Source: Roridomyces roridus (Eukaryota > Basidiomycota > Agaricomycetes > Agaricales > Mycenaceae). Taken from it: a DNA stretch of 64,000 nucleotides. How positions within the stretch are numbered: position 1 is the stretch's first letter; each line of letters begins with the position of its first letter. Shown one piece after another: positions 11,412-23,464 of the stretch. Made by a program: the position numbers and the translations under genes. The stretch spans positions 744,001-808,000 of the forward strand of contig JARKIF010000018.1 in NCBI GenBank assembly GCA_029378245.1, in the 5' to 3' direction. The notes beneath the pieces are model-generated. The model was not told where the DNA came from. It worked only from the letters and a program-made list of their open reading frames with translations, and ran no database searches.

Positions 11412-14315
11412 TCAGGCGAGCATTCCAACAACCTTTGCCTCCAGCTCATCCATATTCATCCCACTCAACGCCGCCTCCACATACTGCTTGGCCTTATCAT
11501 GAATCCCCTCCCACTCATCGCGGTCCCGGTCCACACCCAACTTGGCGGACAAAAACGCCATAGCCAACACCGTCGTTACCGCCGCATCGGCCGCCCCAGC
11601 TGGGAACACCTCACGCACCGCTTCAATGTCGATCCCAGAAGCCAATTTGACGACCTGGAGAACATCGAGAGTGAACGCGCCATCAAAGGTTTGTAAACGG
11701 GCGAGCGCTTCCAGCAGGTCGGTGGGCGCGGCAGGCAGATTGGGACTGATTCTGTTAGATAAATAATAGCTCGCTTTGAGCTTGGGCTTCGACTGCGGCA
11801 TCGCTTTCGCTCTCTCGAAGCCTCCTGAATATTGGAAAGCGATCCCACCGGGCGGGGGAGGAGGCATAGGCGCGGCGGCATAGGGAGCAGCAGCAGGCAG
11901 AGGAGCAGAGCTCCGAGATGGTGCGCACCGGTCCCGATCCATAGCACGCGTAGCTGGGGGAATGTAGCTAACGCCTCCTCTGCCAAGCCCACCCGCCGAC
12001 CCGCGTCCCTGGAACCCACTGGCCCCGCTCGGGGCATTCGTGCAGAAGCCCATGTAACTGGCGGAAGATCTCGAGCGAATCGACAACGATGCTGGGGCCG
12101 GCGGGGGCGCAGTAGCAAACATCAATACCGGCCCGCCAATACCAGAGACAAGGTGCACCGCCTGTCCTACAGGCGCAGCGGGCTTGGACTCGTCCACCGC
12201 GACGAAAGAAGTATGCGACGAAGCAATCGAGTACGCCTTGCCCAGGCTGATGATGCTCGCTTTGACCGTCCGCGCGAGCAGGTCAATGTCATCCGGCTTG
12301 GCGATGAGCGAAGCCAGCTCGTGCTGGCCGTCTTCGAGATCTTGGATGATCTTGCGTGCAGCAAGGGCGTGGACGGCGGGAGGCGCGCCTGGCGCATTCG
12401 GGAGATTGCTGAGAGTGACGGTGATGGGGAGGGCGATTTCAGATCCGTCCGCGGTGGAGCCGCGAATGGTGACGGTCTGGGGGACATTTTTGCCTGTAAC
12501 AAGATGAGCAAACCTTATGGAGGAAAACTAGAATACATACCTTGAAGGATAGCATAGATCTTGAGCCGAATATTGGGAAAAAGATTCCGGACCTTGAAAG
12601 GCGCCTGTTGCACGGCAGCGGGAGGAGGAAGTACGACGGGCGGTGGCGGAGGTGCAGGCGTAGATCCCATATCTTTGAGATCGTCGACTGTCTCGTCAAA
12701 GATGTTCAGCGTCTTCTTCGGCTTCTCGCTCGTTTCTTCCACCATCTCAAAGTCGTCATCATCGGCCACCACCACCTTCTCTGCCTTCGTAACCGGCCGA
12801 CCCCAGTCAACGGAGATATTCGAAATCGGTGGCGTCCTCGCAGCTTTAAGCATCCTCGCAATCTTCCCCGTGAAGCTCGTCTCCTGCTCACCCACCATCA
12901 TACATGTCCCATTCCCTACTCTCGCCATGCCCTCACACATGGCCGTAGACGCCGAGTTCCCAATACCCAGCACGGAAACACGCAGATACGCATTCGCAGG
13001 GGCGCTCGCAACGGCAGACTTGACCTCCGCAAGAACGCCGTCAAGATCCCACGCATCCCCATCCGTGAGCACCAACAGACTCATCGGACGGTCCAGCTTG
13101 CGCGCCTTGAAGCAAGACTCCAACGCCCCACGAATCTCCGTGCCCCCGAAATCCGCTTGCATCTTGTCAACGTGATGCGTAGCTTCCTCGAGCGTCACTT
13201 GATTGTACGCCTTGCTGCCGCTCTCCCAGAGGAAACTGTGGTGCGAGCCAAAGGAGGCGATTTGGAAGAGAGAGTCCTGGTGCGGGAGCGCCCGAAGCAT
13301 CACGACGAGAGCCTTCTTGGCTGCCTCGATGCGGTTGCGGCTCATGGAGCCCGAGCGGTCAACGAGAAACACGAATTCCTGCCGAGAGAGGTCGGGGAGC
13401 TTGAATCGCGGGACGAGCGTCAATCCCACTGCGACGGTATCGTTGGAAGGATGAAGCTCGGCGACACATCGCGGGGTGTCGAGACCAGCGGATTTGATAG
13501 TCAAGACGAAATCCTTCTCGAGAGCGGATTCGGAGGCGAGGGAGACGGGGCGTAGTTGGAGAACGGAAGATCCTTGAAGTTGGGGAGGCTGGGATCAGGG
13601 CCCAACTCCGTGGAGACCGAATGAGAGGGGCAGCCTATTTTTGAGATTGGTGCAACAGCTTCGATATTTACGAGGAGGGTGATAAATGGCGCTGGAGATG
13701 ACGGGGAGATGAATACCGTGCTTGCGAACGGGGAGGGTCCGGACTGAGGAGGGCTTCCATAGCGCGCGCCAATATGCACAGGAAGATGGAAACGAATTTG
13801 ATCGTTTTCTTCATCTTCAGTCTGAGAACCGAATTAGCGTCTTTTCCGATACATTACGGGTGTACTTACGAGTTCTGTAGCGTACACGAGCTCGATCTGC
13901 ACCTGCTCTCTCGACGGGATATTCCCAACCGACACCTGGAAAACTGAGATACCATTAGAAAAAGTCCAGCTACAAGAACCGAAACAACACACCATCGGGA
14001 GTCTGCTGCTCCATTAACGACGCCTGCTGACCCTGGCTCACCGCCGTATCATACGTCTCCTTCGCTTCCTGCTTCTCCATGACCGAACCGACGATCCTCG
14101 TCCCATCCTGCTTGATCATGCAGAACGCGACCACGACTGCACGCGCAGGGATCGGAAAGGAGAACTTTGCTTCGATAGGAAACGTCGCATCGTTCCCGTA
14201 GGTCTGCGTGAGTTTGACCTGCGCAGCGAGTTCCTTGATGCTGGCCTCGGCGCGAACGTTGAGCAGTGGCAAGGAGACTTGTCTATTCTCGAAGAAGTAG
14301 TAGAGTCCGTACATG
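11412..14315 (-). pseudogene. VIT and VWA domain protein, left copy, with 1-bp frameshift
   Basis: Paralog of 19321-22248 with the same four exons. The VIT domain starts at ATG 14315 (MYGLYYFFENRQVSLPL). The VWA domain has an intact MIDAS (LVDRSGSMS, GGTEIRG, LTDGDAW). The C-terminal part includes TSFVAVDESKP and a Pro-rich linker. Relative to the right copy one base is missing at about 13546-13550, where GCCCGCGTC became GCCCCGTC. This shifts the frame and gives a stop about 12 codons later, at 13501. Downstream the original frame stays open for more than 300 codons. The lesion is the only one seen, so it is a recent knock-out or a sequencing/assembly indel. The linker differs in length and composition from the right copy, so the copies have diverged for some time. 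Confidence 0.8.
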
Positions 14316-14360
14316 GCTGGAGGAGGAGGAGGAGGAGGAGAAGTGAGACCACTGAGGTGG

Positions 14361-14368
14361 TTTATATA
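14361..14368 (-). promoter_or_regulatory. TATA box of the left VIT/VWA copy
   Basis: TATATAAA on the minus strand, 46 bp upstream of the ATG at 14315, within a promoter block shared with the right copy. Confidence 0.6.
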
Positions 14369-14475
14369 CTGCAATGCCGCAGCGCTCAGGGGGTCAACAG
14401 CATCATTTGACTTGATTAGACCACGGAGCCGATGTGAGACTCAGACGGGACTCGCAGCAATTTGAGTAAGAGTCA

Positions 14476-15546
14476 GAAACAATCGGACGTGGGCTGGGCG
14501 GGTGCATGCATGGACCCAAGATGGAAGTGGAAGAAAGCAGAAGAAGACAAGCTGTCAATCAAAACATCTTTGTTCCCAACTTGAACTTACTCCGCGTTCT
14601 CTCTCGCTCTGGATTTTGGAAGTTGTCTGGAAGTCTTACTGACGGAAAGGTGCTTCCTCAAAGGAGTCACCGTGTACCGAGCCTCCTCACAAGCAAGCGT
14701 CAAGTCGGACGGTTTGACCACTGACCAGACACCCGCCAAATTTTCCCATACAAGCGCACTTGGCCGCGTTGCAAACTGGAACCGCCCTCGACCAGCCGCC
14801 TCAAGGTTCAAGACCACGAGGTCACCCAGGGCCCTATGGCCTGTATCGCGGTGTCCCCCGTCCGCAGCTGAGGATAATCCCCCTCCAGGGCATTCCTTTT
14901 ACTCCTTCATTTTGTTTGATTTCTCATCCGTTTTTCTCTGTACACTCCGAACAGCTTGCTCGCATTCTTTCATCGCCACGTCAATGCCCAGGTTGTGCAC
15001 ACCGAGACCTAGTGTCTGCGCTTCGACTAGAGGACCCGATCTCACAAACCCATTTGCAGTGATAATGGCGTCGCTGTGGCACTTGCGCTGCACAGGACCG
15101 AAAGCTTGACGACGGGTGGGTATACAGTACACTCATCTCGAAAATGCGTATGTATCCCCCGGTGGCGCAGAGCGAGGTAATTCAGTGCGAGCATCTTTGT
15201 TGGAGCGGGGCTACCAACTTCTAAGCGTCTCGGATTATGTTGCAGAGCTTATGGTGGGCATTTTGCGGAATTGTTCTGGAAAGCAAGTAACGGAACGAAT
15301 TCGAAGCTGTGATTATGGGTTTATTGCCTGGACTAGTTAATATATCCTGCCCAACGTATGTACTGGAAAAAGTTCAAGCAACCTGGTAGCGCCGGTAGAC
15401 ATCAGGTGCCGGGTTTGCTCACGGTTCAACAATTCCCAGCCCGACTTCATCCGCGTCCTCCATCTAGCGATGGCAGCACAAACCCCGCCGACGCTGAATC
15501 GCCGCCAGTGTCCCCTGTCAACGCGGCGTCCATGGCCACTTCAATA
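14476..15546. other. Spacer of the inverted duplication, no gene recognised
   Basis: Short open frames only, none with recognisable features. It lies between the promoter of the left VIT/VWA copy and a TIR element. Confidence 0.4.
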
Positions 15547-16512
15547 TCCCAGTGAAAAGTCGATGGGATTGTTTGCGTCGAAATGCGTGATTTCGTGTCA
15601 TTACCGAGGTTTGTGCAATCAAACACATTTGAGACACAGACTCTCTAAATATGACAGTCAGAAACAAGATCGTTTGCGTATCAAATGGGATGATTTGTGC
15701 CAGTGTGTATTTCATCCCATTCCAACCCATTTCATGTCCTTGGCAGCAACCGTCAATCTATCAATTCAGTGCCCAAAAGTGTTCAAAAGGGTTGGTTTGG
15801 GACCTTTCCCATGGGCAGAAAAAAGTGTTTCTGGCACCCCCGTGGCTTGCTTTCCCTTGTCCATCCTGCTACTGCCCAGTTACTTACCTACATTGCCTTT
15901 CTAAAGGACCTTTCATTACATTACAGTGACTTGTCTTTGACCTACAATGCTTTTCTCATACTTAGGACTTGCACATGTACAGAATCAAACGGGAATCGAA
16001 CGGACGAGCTTACGCGCAGGAAGGAAACAAAAGAAACCACGGTTACCACTAGACTAACATAACACTCCAAGGCTGTCTGCATGTCACTCTTCGACACTCC
16101 AATGATCTATCTACCCTGGCTACCAAATTGCCTTTCTTTCCTCTCTACCACCGAGGACTCGGATGAAGCAGCACTGTATGATGCTCAGAACATTTGGTGG
16201 GTACTACAATGCATCAGATTACTCGGGGGTGGGGAGAGAACGCGACCATACCACTCCCAATTGCGCACTATGGTCCATACAGGAATTCAGGCAATAGAGG
16301 GACGGTCCATTGTCGTGGAAGGATGACCATAAAATTGTGAAGGCACCACATGGGACAAAGGGATGAAATGAGTTTGATTGGGATGATCTAGATGGACGTG
16401 TGACAGCCATGCACAATTCCACTCAAATCATCTCAAACCAACACTCACGCGGCCAAGCAGCACTATTCCATCCAATTTCGACTCAAACGATCTCATCGAC
16501 TTTTCACTGGGA
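15547..16512. mobile_element. Non-autonomous TIR DNA element, hAT-like
   Basis: Inverted termini of about 38 bp match at 35 positions, starting TCCCAGTGAAAAGTCGATG on the left and reading the same from the right end inward. The flanks carry an imperfect target duplication, ACTTCAAT at 15538-15545 and GCTTCAAT at 16513-16520. The termini containing CAGTG and an 8-bp duplication fit hAT-type elements. About 966 bp long, with no transposase frame. It also contains a tRNA-like A-box and B-box pair (about 15985-16062, minus strand) that does not fold as a tRNA. Confidence 0.68.
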
Positions 16513-16626
16513 GCTTCAATTGGCACGACTGCCGGCATGACTGGGCAGAAAGTTAGTACATAACAACGCCACCGACGTCAACCTCAGGAGGCGAGACGTT
16601 GCGCTCGCCGCTGTCTCATGCTTGGT

Positions 16627-18008
16627 TCACCGAAGAGCCGTATTCCCACTCTCCAGCTCAATCTCCTCATCACCCAGCACCGTGACCGTCGCATGATGAT
16701 GAACTCTGAAAGTAATCGGCTCGATGGGAGTGGATGCCGACGTCTCCGAACTGCGGTTGTCTTCAGATAAACTGTCAACGACCGTGTGTTTGGAGTGCGC
16801 TAGTAGAAGGACGATCGTGGGGTATATTCCCTGTGAATCGTTACTACCAAACCGCTCTCCTTCGCGAATACAATTTACCACAATGACGCTGGTGGAAAAC
16901 TGGAACAGCGCTGAGAATGAGAGGTTTGTTTGTTCTTGGACCCATTTGTGCAGTTGAGGACTTTCCGTGGCTTGTGCGAGCTGAATAAGAGTAAGAATTA
17001 TGCGAAATGCATCAAGGATGCGAACGTACGAAGAAAAGAAAGTAACAGAGCCCCGACTCGATCAAAAGGATCAAGATTTTCTCAACCTGGTTTCGCCTCC
17101 TACTGCGAGTGGTCGTATGGCTTCCCGGAGTGTTCACATTATTTCTGAGATTTTTCATCGCACTCCTGTATTTCCTGGTTGGAAATCAGACATGCGAGCG
17201 TTCCTCCGAGGTGCAGGCCAACTCACCAGGTGGTTATCCCGATTAACAAGGTAACTATCGCCGTCGTGAGGCATGGAATGATGTATGTGACCGTCTGTGC
17301 ATGCTTGCAAAATGCAGGACGCTCGAAGCTGCCGAGGACAATGCCTCCGCCCGTTACGGCCACACAATACGTTAGCATGAGAGTCGCAGCTAGACAACAA
17401 TTCAATTTCGGCGATGCTTAGTATGACAGCCGTACCTAATGAACCGAGCAGACAGGCGCAGGGTATCCAGAAAACCCACCGCCGGTGGTAGGCTCGCAGC
17501 GTCCACACACGAGATACTATAATGGCGTCTCCCAGGAGAGTCATATAAGAGTACAGAGCGTCTTGCGCTGCTGTGAGGCGATAAACCAAAGCGAGAGATT
17601 TGTTCAGCTTGTTCGCGATTGTGAGTCCACCGCCGCCTTGGACGAGTGTCGTGTTGAGTTCTATCACCAGATTCGCTACATCCAAGGCCCACATGGCGAG
17701 AGCGAGGAAGAACAAGATCGAGATGGCCGTCATGAGGATGTGCGGCTTGCGCTGGCGGCGTTCTTTGGTCCTGGATACCCAAAGTCGCATCGTACATTCA
17801 AACGAAAGTAAGAGGGAACGCACATCATGGCACAACCCAGTTTGACAACCAGGACCGCGTATACAGCTGATAGTGGGGTGTCAATTCGATAATTGCAGCA
17901 AGTAAGGCAAAGGACGCAACTGAGGAAGGCAGTCTCTCCCGTAACTGCTACGAACCCATGAAGCAAGTCAGTGCCGATCTTCTGCAGTACTGGATCCTCT
18001 GTAGACAT
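16627..18008 (-). CDS. Seven-transmembrane protein of an agaricomycete family
   Basis: Multi-exon integral membrane protein of about 330 residues, start ATG at 18008 (MSTEDPVLQKIG). Hydrophobic helices occur in the first exon (about 17830-17990), in the central exon (HILMTAISILFFLALAMWAL, then a YSYMTLLGDAIIVSRVW segment and the WVFWIPCACLLGSLG helix), and in the exon at about 17223-17405 (TVTYIIPCLTTAIVTLL). A last exon has GIYPTIVLLLA before a cytosolic tail ending at 16627. The GDAIIVSRVW signature and the YPT motif in the last helix are, as I recall them, typical of a large uncharacterised mushroom 7TM family, possibly receptor-like. The substrate or ligand is unknown. It lies in the centre of the inverted duplication. 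Confidence 0.75.
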
Positions 18009-19180
18009 GCGAGGTAGGTCAGGGTGGTTGCCTGAGTATGGGGGTTTCTCCGTTCGTCGTGTCTTAAATTGGATTGGGAACTGATCCCGTTGCGGATACT
18101 TTAGCGTTTGACGTTAGCTTGATAGGCAACTCGGACGAACGTGTAAATTTGGTGAAATTGATTCTGCTCAACTCTGCCAGACTCTGCCGGACGTGAACCG
18201 TCGATGCGGCAACTCGGGGGTGACTCCCTGAGGTTCCTCGCCGTCGTGAGACGTGCATGGTGCAGGTACCCTAGCGTCAAGCTTGCGGTAAATCCCATTC
18301 TCGTCGAAATGGGTTTCACGCAGTGCAGATAACAACCCTCCCTCGTTCCCAAGGCCAGATGATACGCATCTTCTCATCTTCTTCGACAAAGTTGGCATCC
18401 AGCAATCAATCTATCGGAATCCAGACGGAAATGAGTTCTGGGCACTATTATGGTCCCACCCATTGAGCCGGAGAAGCCGATTTGCTTGATTTCATCCATG
18501 GTTTCAATATTCCTGGGAGAGAGAAGTCTGCTGCTTGTGGGAGAGGCCGCCGTCGAGCCATCGAGAAGCCTAGACGAGCCAGAGCGCTGGATGGTTGCCT
18601 AGTTCAAACGGACGGAGCCCAGAGCGCTAGAGGATTCCATAGTTCAAACGAATGGATGTGGTGGTTCAAGGTCAAGCTGATTTGGATCATTATTCGTGTG
18701 ATGATCAAACCGGCAGTGACCGTCCACTGCTCAGCGCTCAGCCCCAATCACAAAATCTCCTCGGCCCACTCTCGATTGGTTGGTTGGACTGTACGTACGA
18801 GATGATTCAGTGAGAAGGGCTCGATACACTGTGCCTCCGTCAGAGAAACAGATTTCCGTCAGTGAACGAATGACTTTCAACTTTCAAGGCGGAGGCCGCG
18901 GAGGTGAGGATGGGCAACGAGATGGAATTCCGTTGGAAGATCGAGCTTGCCTTGTGCTTTTGCCGGCATTTTCTACAGCAGCAACACGGGGAAATATCAT
19001 ACAGCAATAATGGCATAAATTCCGTGTGGAGTTGAGAGTCTTGAGAGAGATTCCGAGAGGGCCAATGAAGACTGGAGCAAAGATGTATTTGATTGACAGT
19101 TGATTTCCACTCTGCCTTTTCCTCCACAGCCCTCGACTTCCTTCCACGCGGGCCACACTCCCAGCCTACGTCTGAATATC
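18009..19180. other. Intergenic spacer of the inverted duplication
   Basis: No gene recognised. Holds a 40-bp tandem repeat pair at 18579-18658 and the upstream flank of the right VIT/VWA copy. Confidence 0.4.
18579..18658. repeat. Tandem repeat, two units of 40 bp
   Basis: Both units start CCAGAGCGCT and contain TAGTTCAAACG, with about seven differences between them. Function unknown. Confidence 0.65.
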
Positions 19181-19276
19181 ATGACTCTTACCCAAACTGC
19201 TGCGAGTCCTGTCTCACCCCAGCTCCGCGGTCTAATCAAGTCAAATGATGCTGTTGACCTCCTAAGCGCTGCATTG

Positions 19277-19284
19277 TATATAAA
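19277..19284 (+). promoter_or_regulatory. TATA box of the right VIT/VWA copy
   Basis: TATATAAA 37 bp upstream of the ATG at 19321, preceded by the block GGTCTAATCAAGTCAAATG found also upstream of the left copy. Confidence 0.62.
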
Positions 19285-19320
19285 CCACCTTGAGTCCCTG
19301 ATTGGTCTCACTTCTCCTCC

Positions 19321-22248
19321 ATGTACGGACTCTACTACTTTTTCGAGAATCGACAAGTCTCTCTTCCACTGCTCAATGTTCGCGCCGAGGCCAGCATCAA
19401 GGAACTCGCTGCGCAGGTCAAGCTCACGCAGACCTACGGGAACGATGCGACGTTTCCCATCGAGGCAAAGTTCTCTTTTCCGATCCCTGCGCGTGCAGTC
19501 GTGGCCGCATTCTGCATGATCAAGCAGGATGGGACGAGAATCGTCGGTTCTGTCATGGAGAAGCAAGAAGCGAAGGAGACGTATGATACGGCGGTGAGCC
19601 AGGGTCAGCAGGCGTCGTTAATGGAGCAGCAGACTCCAGATGGTGTGTTTTGTCGTTTCTTTCTTCTATGTGTTCTAATGGCATCTTAGTCTTCCTGGTG
19701 TCGGTCGGCAATATTCCTTCCAAGGAGCAGGTCCAAATCGAGCTCGTGTACGCTACAGAACTCGTGAGTACACCCGCAAAGTAGCAGAAAAACACTAATT
19801 CAGCTTCCAGACTGAAGATGAAGAAAACGATCAAATTCGTTTCCATCTTCCTGTGCATATCGGCGCGCGTTATGGGAGCCCTCCGCAGTCCGGACCCTCC
19901 CCGTTCGCAAGCACGGTATTCATCTCCCCGTCATCTCCAGCGCCATTTATCACCCTCCTCGTAAATATCGAAGCTGTTGCACCAATCTCAAAAATCGGCT
20001 GCCCTTCTCACTCGGTCTCCACCGAGTTGGGCCCTGATCCCAGCCTCCTCAACTTTAAGGATCTTCCATTCTCCAACTACGCCCGCGTCTCCCTCGCCTC
20101 TGAGTCTGCATTGGACAAGGATTTCATCTTGACCATCAAATCCGCTGGTCTCGACACCCCGCGATGTGTCGCCGAGCTTCATCCTTCCAACGATACCTTC
20201 GCAATGGGATTGACGCTCGTCCCGCGATTCAAGCTCCCCGACCTCTCTCGGCAGGAATTCGTGTTTCTCGTTGACCGCTCGGGCTCCATGAGCCGCAACC
20301 GCATCGAGGCAGCCAAGAAGGCTCTCGTCGTGATGCTTCGGGCGCTCCCACATCAAGACTCTCTCTTCCAAATCGCCTCCTTTGGTTCGTACCACAGTTT
20401 CCTCTGGGAGACCGGAAGCAACGCGTACAATCAAGTAACGCTTGAGGAAGCCACGCGGCACGTTGATAAGATGCAAGCGGATTTTGGGGGCACCGAAATT
20501 CGTGGGGCGTTGGAGTCTTGCTTCAAAGCACGCAAGCTGGACCGTCCGATGAGTCTGTTGGTGCTCACGGACGGTGATGCGTGGGATATCGACGGCGTTC
20601 TTGCGGAGGTCAAGTCTGCTGTAGCGAGCGCCCCTGTGAATGCGTTTCTTCGCGTTTCCGTGCTGGGTATTGGGAACTCGGCGTCTACGGCCATGTGTGA
20701 GGGTATTGCGAGGGTAGGGAATGGGACGTGTATGATGGTGGGTGAGCAGGAGACGAGTTTCACAGGGAAGATTGCGAGGATGCTTAAAGCTGCGAGGACG
20801 CCACCGATTTCGAATATCTCCGTTGACTGGGGTCGGCCGGTTACGAAGGCAGAGAAGGTGGTGGTGGTCGATGATGACGACTTTGAGATGGTGGAAGAAA
20901 CGAGCGAGAAGCCGAAGAAGACGCTGAACATCTTTGACGAGACAGTCGACGATCTCAAAGATATGGGATCTACGCCTGCACCTCCGCCCCCGCCGGTCGT
21001 ACTTCCTCCTCCCGCTGCCGTGCAACAGGCGCCTTTCAAGATCCGGAATCTCTTTCCCAATATTCGGCTCAATATCTATGCTATCCTTCAAGGTATGTAT
21101 TCTAGTTTTCCTCCATAAGGTTTGCTCATCTTGTTACAGGCAAAAATGTCCCCCAGACCGTCACCATTCGCGGCTCCACCGCCGACGGATCTGAAATCGC
21201 CCTGCCCATCACCGTCACTCTCAGCAATCTCCCGAACGCGCCAGGTGCGCCTCCAGCAGTACATGCCCTTGCTGCACGCAAGATCATCCAAGATCTCGAA
21301 GACGGCCAACACGAGCTCGCTTCGCTCATCACCAAGCCGGATGACATTGACCTCCTCGCGCGGACGGTCAAAGCGAGCATCATCCGCCTCGGCAAGGCGT
21401 ACTCGATTGCTTCGTCGCACACATCTTTCGTCGCCGTGGACGAGTCCAAGCCCGCTGCGCCCGTAGGACAGGCGGTGCACCTTGTCTCTGGTGTTGGCGG
21501 GCCGGTATTGATGTTCGCTGCTGCGCCCCCGCCAGCGCCGGTGCCCATGATGAATTCAGGGATGCGCTTCAGATCGGTTGGCGGAGGGGGTGGATTCGGT
21601 GGCAGGGGTGGCTATGTTCCTCCATCTGCGCGCAGGGCTCCTGGTCCCTCTGCCGCCGCGCCTACGCCATCGGTCGCAGCCTTGCCGCCTCCCCCGCCTG
21701 GTGGGGCCTCTTTCCAGCAATCCTCAGGAGGCTTCGACAGAGAGAGATCGAAAGGGGGTTCGATGGGGGCCGCTCTAAATTTCGATGATATGGATATGGG
21801 TATGGCTGCCCCGCGGCCACCTATGGACACTCCTCGTGGGAAAGCGATGCCGCAGTCGAGTGCGAAACCAAAGCCAAAGCCAAATCCGGCACTGAGATCT
21901 GACAACATCAGCACCAGTCCGCCTGCCGTGAAGCCAACCGACCAGCTGGAGGCGCTCGCCCGTCTACAAGCCTTTGATGGCGCGTTCACTTTCGATGTCC
22001 TCAAGGTCGTCAAATTGGCTGCAGGGACCGACATTGAAGCGGTGCGCAAGGTGTTCCCGGCTGGGGTGACGGATGCGATTGTAGCGACGGTGTTGGCGAT
22101 GGCGTTTTTGTCTTCAAAGCTGGGTGGATCGGTCGACCGGGACTCCTGGGAGGGGATTCATGATAAGGCAAAGCAGTATGTGGAGGCGGCGTTGAGTGGG
22201 ATGAATGTGAATGAATTGGAGGCCAAGGTTGCTGGAATGCTTGTTTGA
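19321..22248 (+). CDS. VIT and VWA domain protein (inter-alpha-trypsin/VWA5-like), right copy
   Basis: Exons 19321-19642, 19690-19763, 19811-21092 and 21140-22248 join in phase to 928 codons. An N-terminal VIT domain (about residues 1-130, MYGLYYFFENRQVSLPL, FSFPIPARAVV) is followed by a VWA domain (about 265-440) with a complete MIDAS: LVDRSGSMS, FGGTEIRG and LTDGDAW. Next come a Glu/Asp/Lys segment, a Pro patch (APPPPPVVLPPP), a beta-rich region ending SHTSFVAVDE as in VWA5A-like proteins, a Gly/Pro/Met-rich disordered linker (about 690-800), and a helical C-terminal domain (LEALARLQAFDGAFTFD). There is no signal peptide, so it is probably cytosolic and adhesion- or scaffold-like through metal-dependent VWA contacts. 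Its 3' end faces the SurE-like gene 77 bp away. Confidence 0.9.
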
Positions 22249-22325
22249 GTTGGTTATATATGACTGTGGTCCGCTTTGATTCTGCACAACTGGATTTGTA
22301 TAAGTACAAGAAATTACATGTACAT

Positions 22326-23464
22326 TCAACTGCAACTGAGTATCGACTCGAGTTTGTTGAGCACCACACCCTGCATCGTAGCATTCACGTCGCCTTTGTT
22401 GGAGGCATTCATCACGCTCACGCTCGCGAAACATCCAGACATGGCCACGACAGACGATTCGGTCGGCAGCCGAGTCGTTCCGCAGGTCTGCACGTCAACG
22501 GCACTGGAATTAGAGTTGATCCGCGTCAGGACGAATTTGAATGCACTGGTGGAAGTGCAGCTGCCGGTTGTAGCAGGGTAGTTGACGTTGAGGAGGATGC
22601 CGGCGGGAAGGATGGGTGCCGAGGAGGCTAGGAGGACGTTGAGGAGCTTGACGCTGAGAGCGCCGTAGATGAGCGCTGCCTTTGTGTCGGTGGAGGTGGG
22701 TGATGAGGTGAGAGTGGTGAAGGAGCTTTGGGAGCCGGTTGCGGCTGAAAAGGCTGCGGCAGGGATTCCTTCGAGGACGGCTTCCGTAGCTGCTCCGCTG
22801 GGATTATATCAGTACTCGAGATATTCTTGATGCAATTCTAGACGCACACGGTGCCAGAGACCAACACGGTAGACCCAAGATTGTCTGAGAGGTAGTGAGT
22901 TTTCCAGGGAATATATTTTCAGCGTGCCACTTACTCCCCACGTTAGGACCAGAGACCACGAAATTGGGAGGGCCACCGAAAACTGAGGCGAGAGCGTCTG
23001 GATACCGAACCTTGCTGCATCACTGAAACTTTGTTGAGAAATGAGCTGGACATGGTTGAATAGACAAATACACTGGGAAAGCGTTGACATAGTTCAAGCG
23101 AGCTGGACAAGTATCAGACAAAGATATTGACGAGTGGAGGAAACGGACTATTTGAGGCGTTGAAGCCGGTTGCAGGGGAACCCGAAGGACAGGTGTTGAA
23201 CTCGCATGCGCTGGTTAAGACTTTGGGTGTTTCAGTCGAGGAGCCTGTGCCCGACTCGTTCTCCGCTGGGCAAGACAAAACGACCTTGAAAGAAATTAAT
23301 GGCAAATTATGGCAAAAATAGTAGCGTACATTATAGCCAGCTGCATTGAGAGCGTCGTTCTGCGCGCGAACGAGGGCTACGGCCCAACCATCGTCGTTGG
23401 TGAGCACAATGTTAGTGGCAGAGACAGCAAAGGTGAAAGCAAGGAGAACAATTCCAGTGAACAT
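22326..23464 (-). CDS. SurE-like 5'-nucleotidase/acid phosphatase, secreted
   Basis: Minus-strand gene starting at ATG 23464. A signal peptide (MFTGIVLLAFTFAVSA) is followed directly by the SurE metal-binding strand NIVLTNDDGWA, whose paired aspartates bind the divalent cation in SurE phosphatases. Further exons give VVLSCPAENESGTGS, FGIQTLSPQF, FVVSGPNVG, a conserved STVLVSGTVGAA and GIPAAAFSA, then a disulfide-bearing C-terminal part with several NxS/T sites, as expected for an exported enzyme. The stop is at 22326-22328, after VVLNKLESIL. Introns lie near 22803-22845, 22885-22935, 23010-23060 and around 23100-23330. The predicted role is hydrolysis of nucleoside monophosphates or other phosphoesters outside the cell or in a vacuole. 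Confidence 0.82.

Larger units (their letters stand above)
11412..14475 (-). repeat. Left arm of an inverted gene duplication (VIT/VWA)
   Basis: This segment and 19181-22248 are inverted copies. Similarity covers the whole four-exon gene and about 130-160 bp of upstream DNA, including a shared block that reads GGTCTAATCAAGTCAAATG and a TATATAAA box. It stops shortly upstream of that promoter and at the stop codons. The Pro/Gly-rich linker of the last exon is the only strongly diverged part. Confidence 0.85.
19181..22248 (+). repeat. Right arm of the inverted gene duplication (VIT/VWA)
   Basis: Inverted partner of 11412-14475, covering the promoter and the whole gene. The spacer between the arms is about 4.7 kb. 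Confidence 0.85.

Noticed and set aside
12542..13555. 337-codon open frame on the plus strand
   Set aside because: It is antisense to the VWA exon of the left VIT/VWA copy; the mirror frame appears antisense to the right copy (19988-21091). Arg/His-rich low-complexity translation, explained by codon bias of the real gene.
15985..16062. Candidate tRNA on the minus strand
   Set aside because: A-box and B-box resemble a tRNA, but neither acceptor stem nor T-stem pairs. Kept only as a tRNA-like part of the TIR element.
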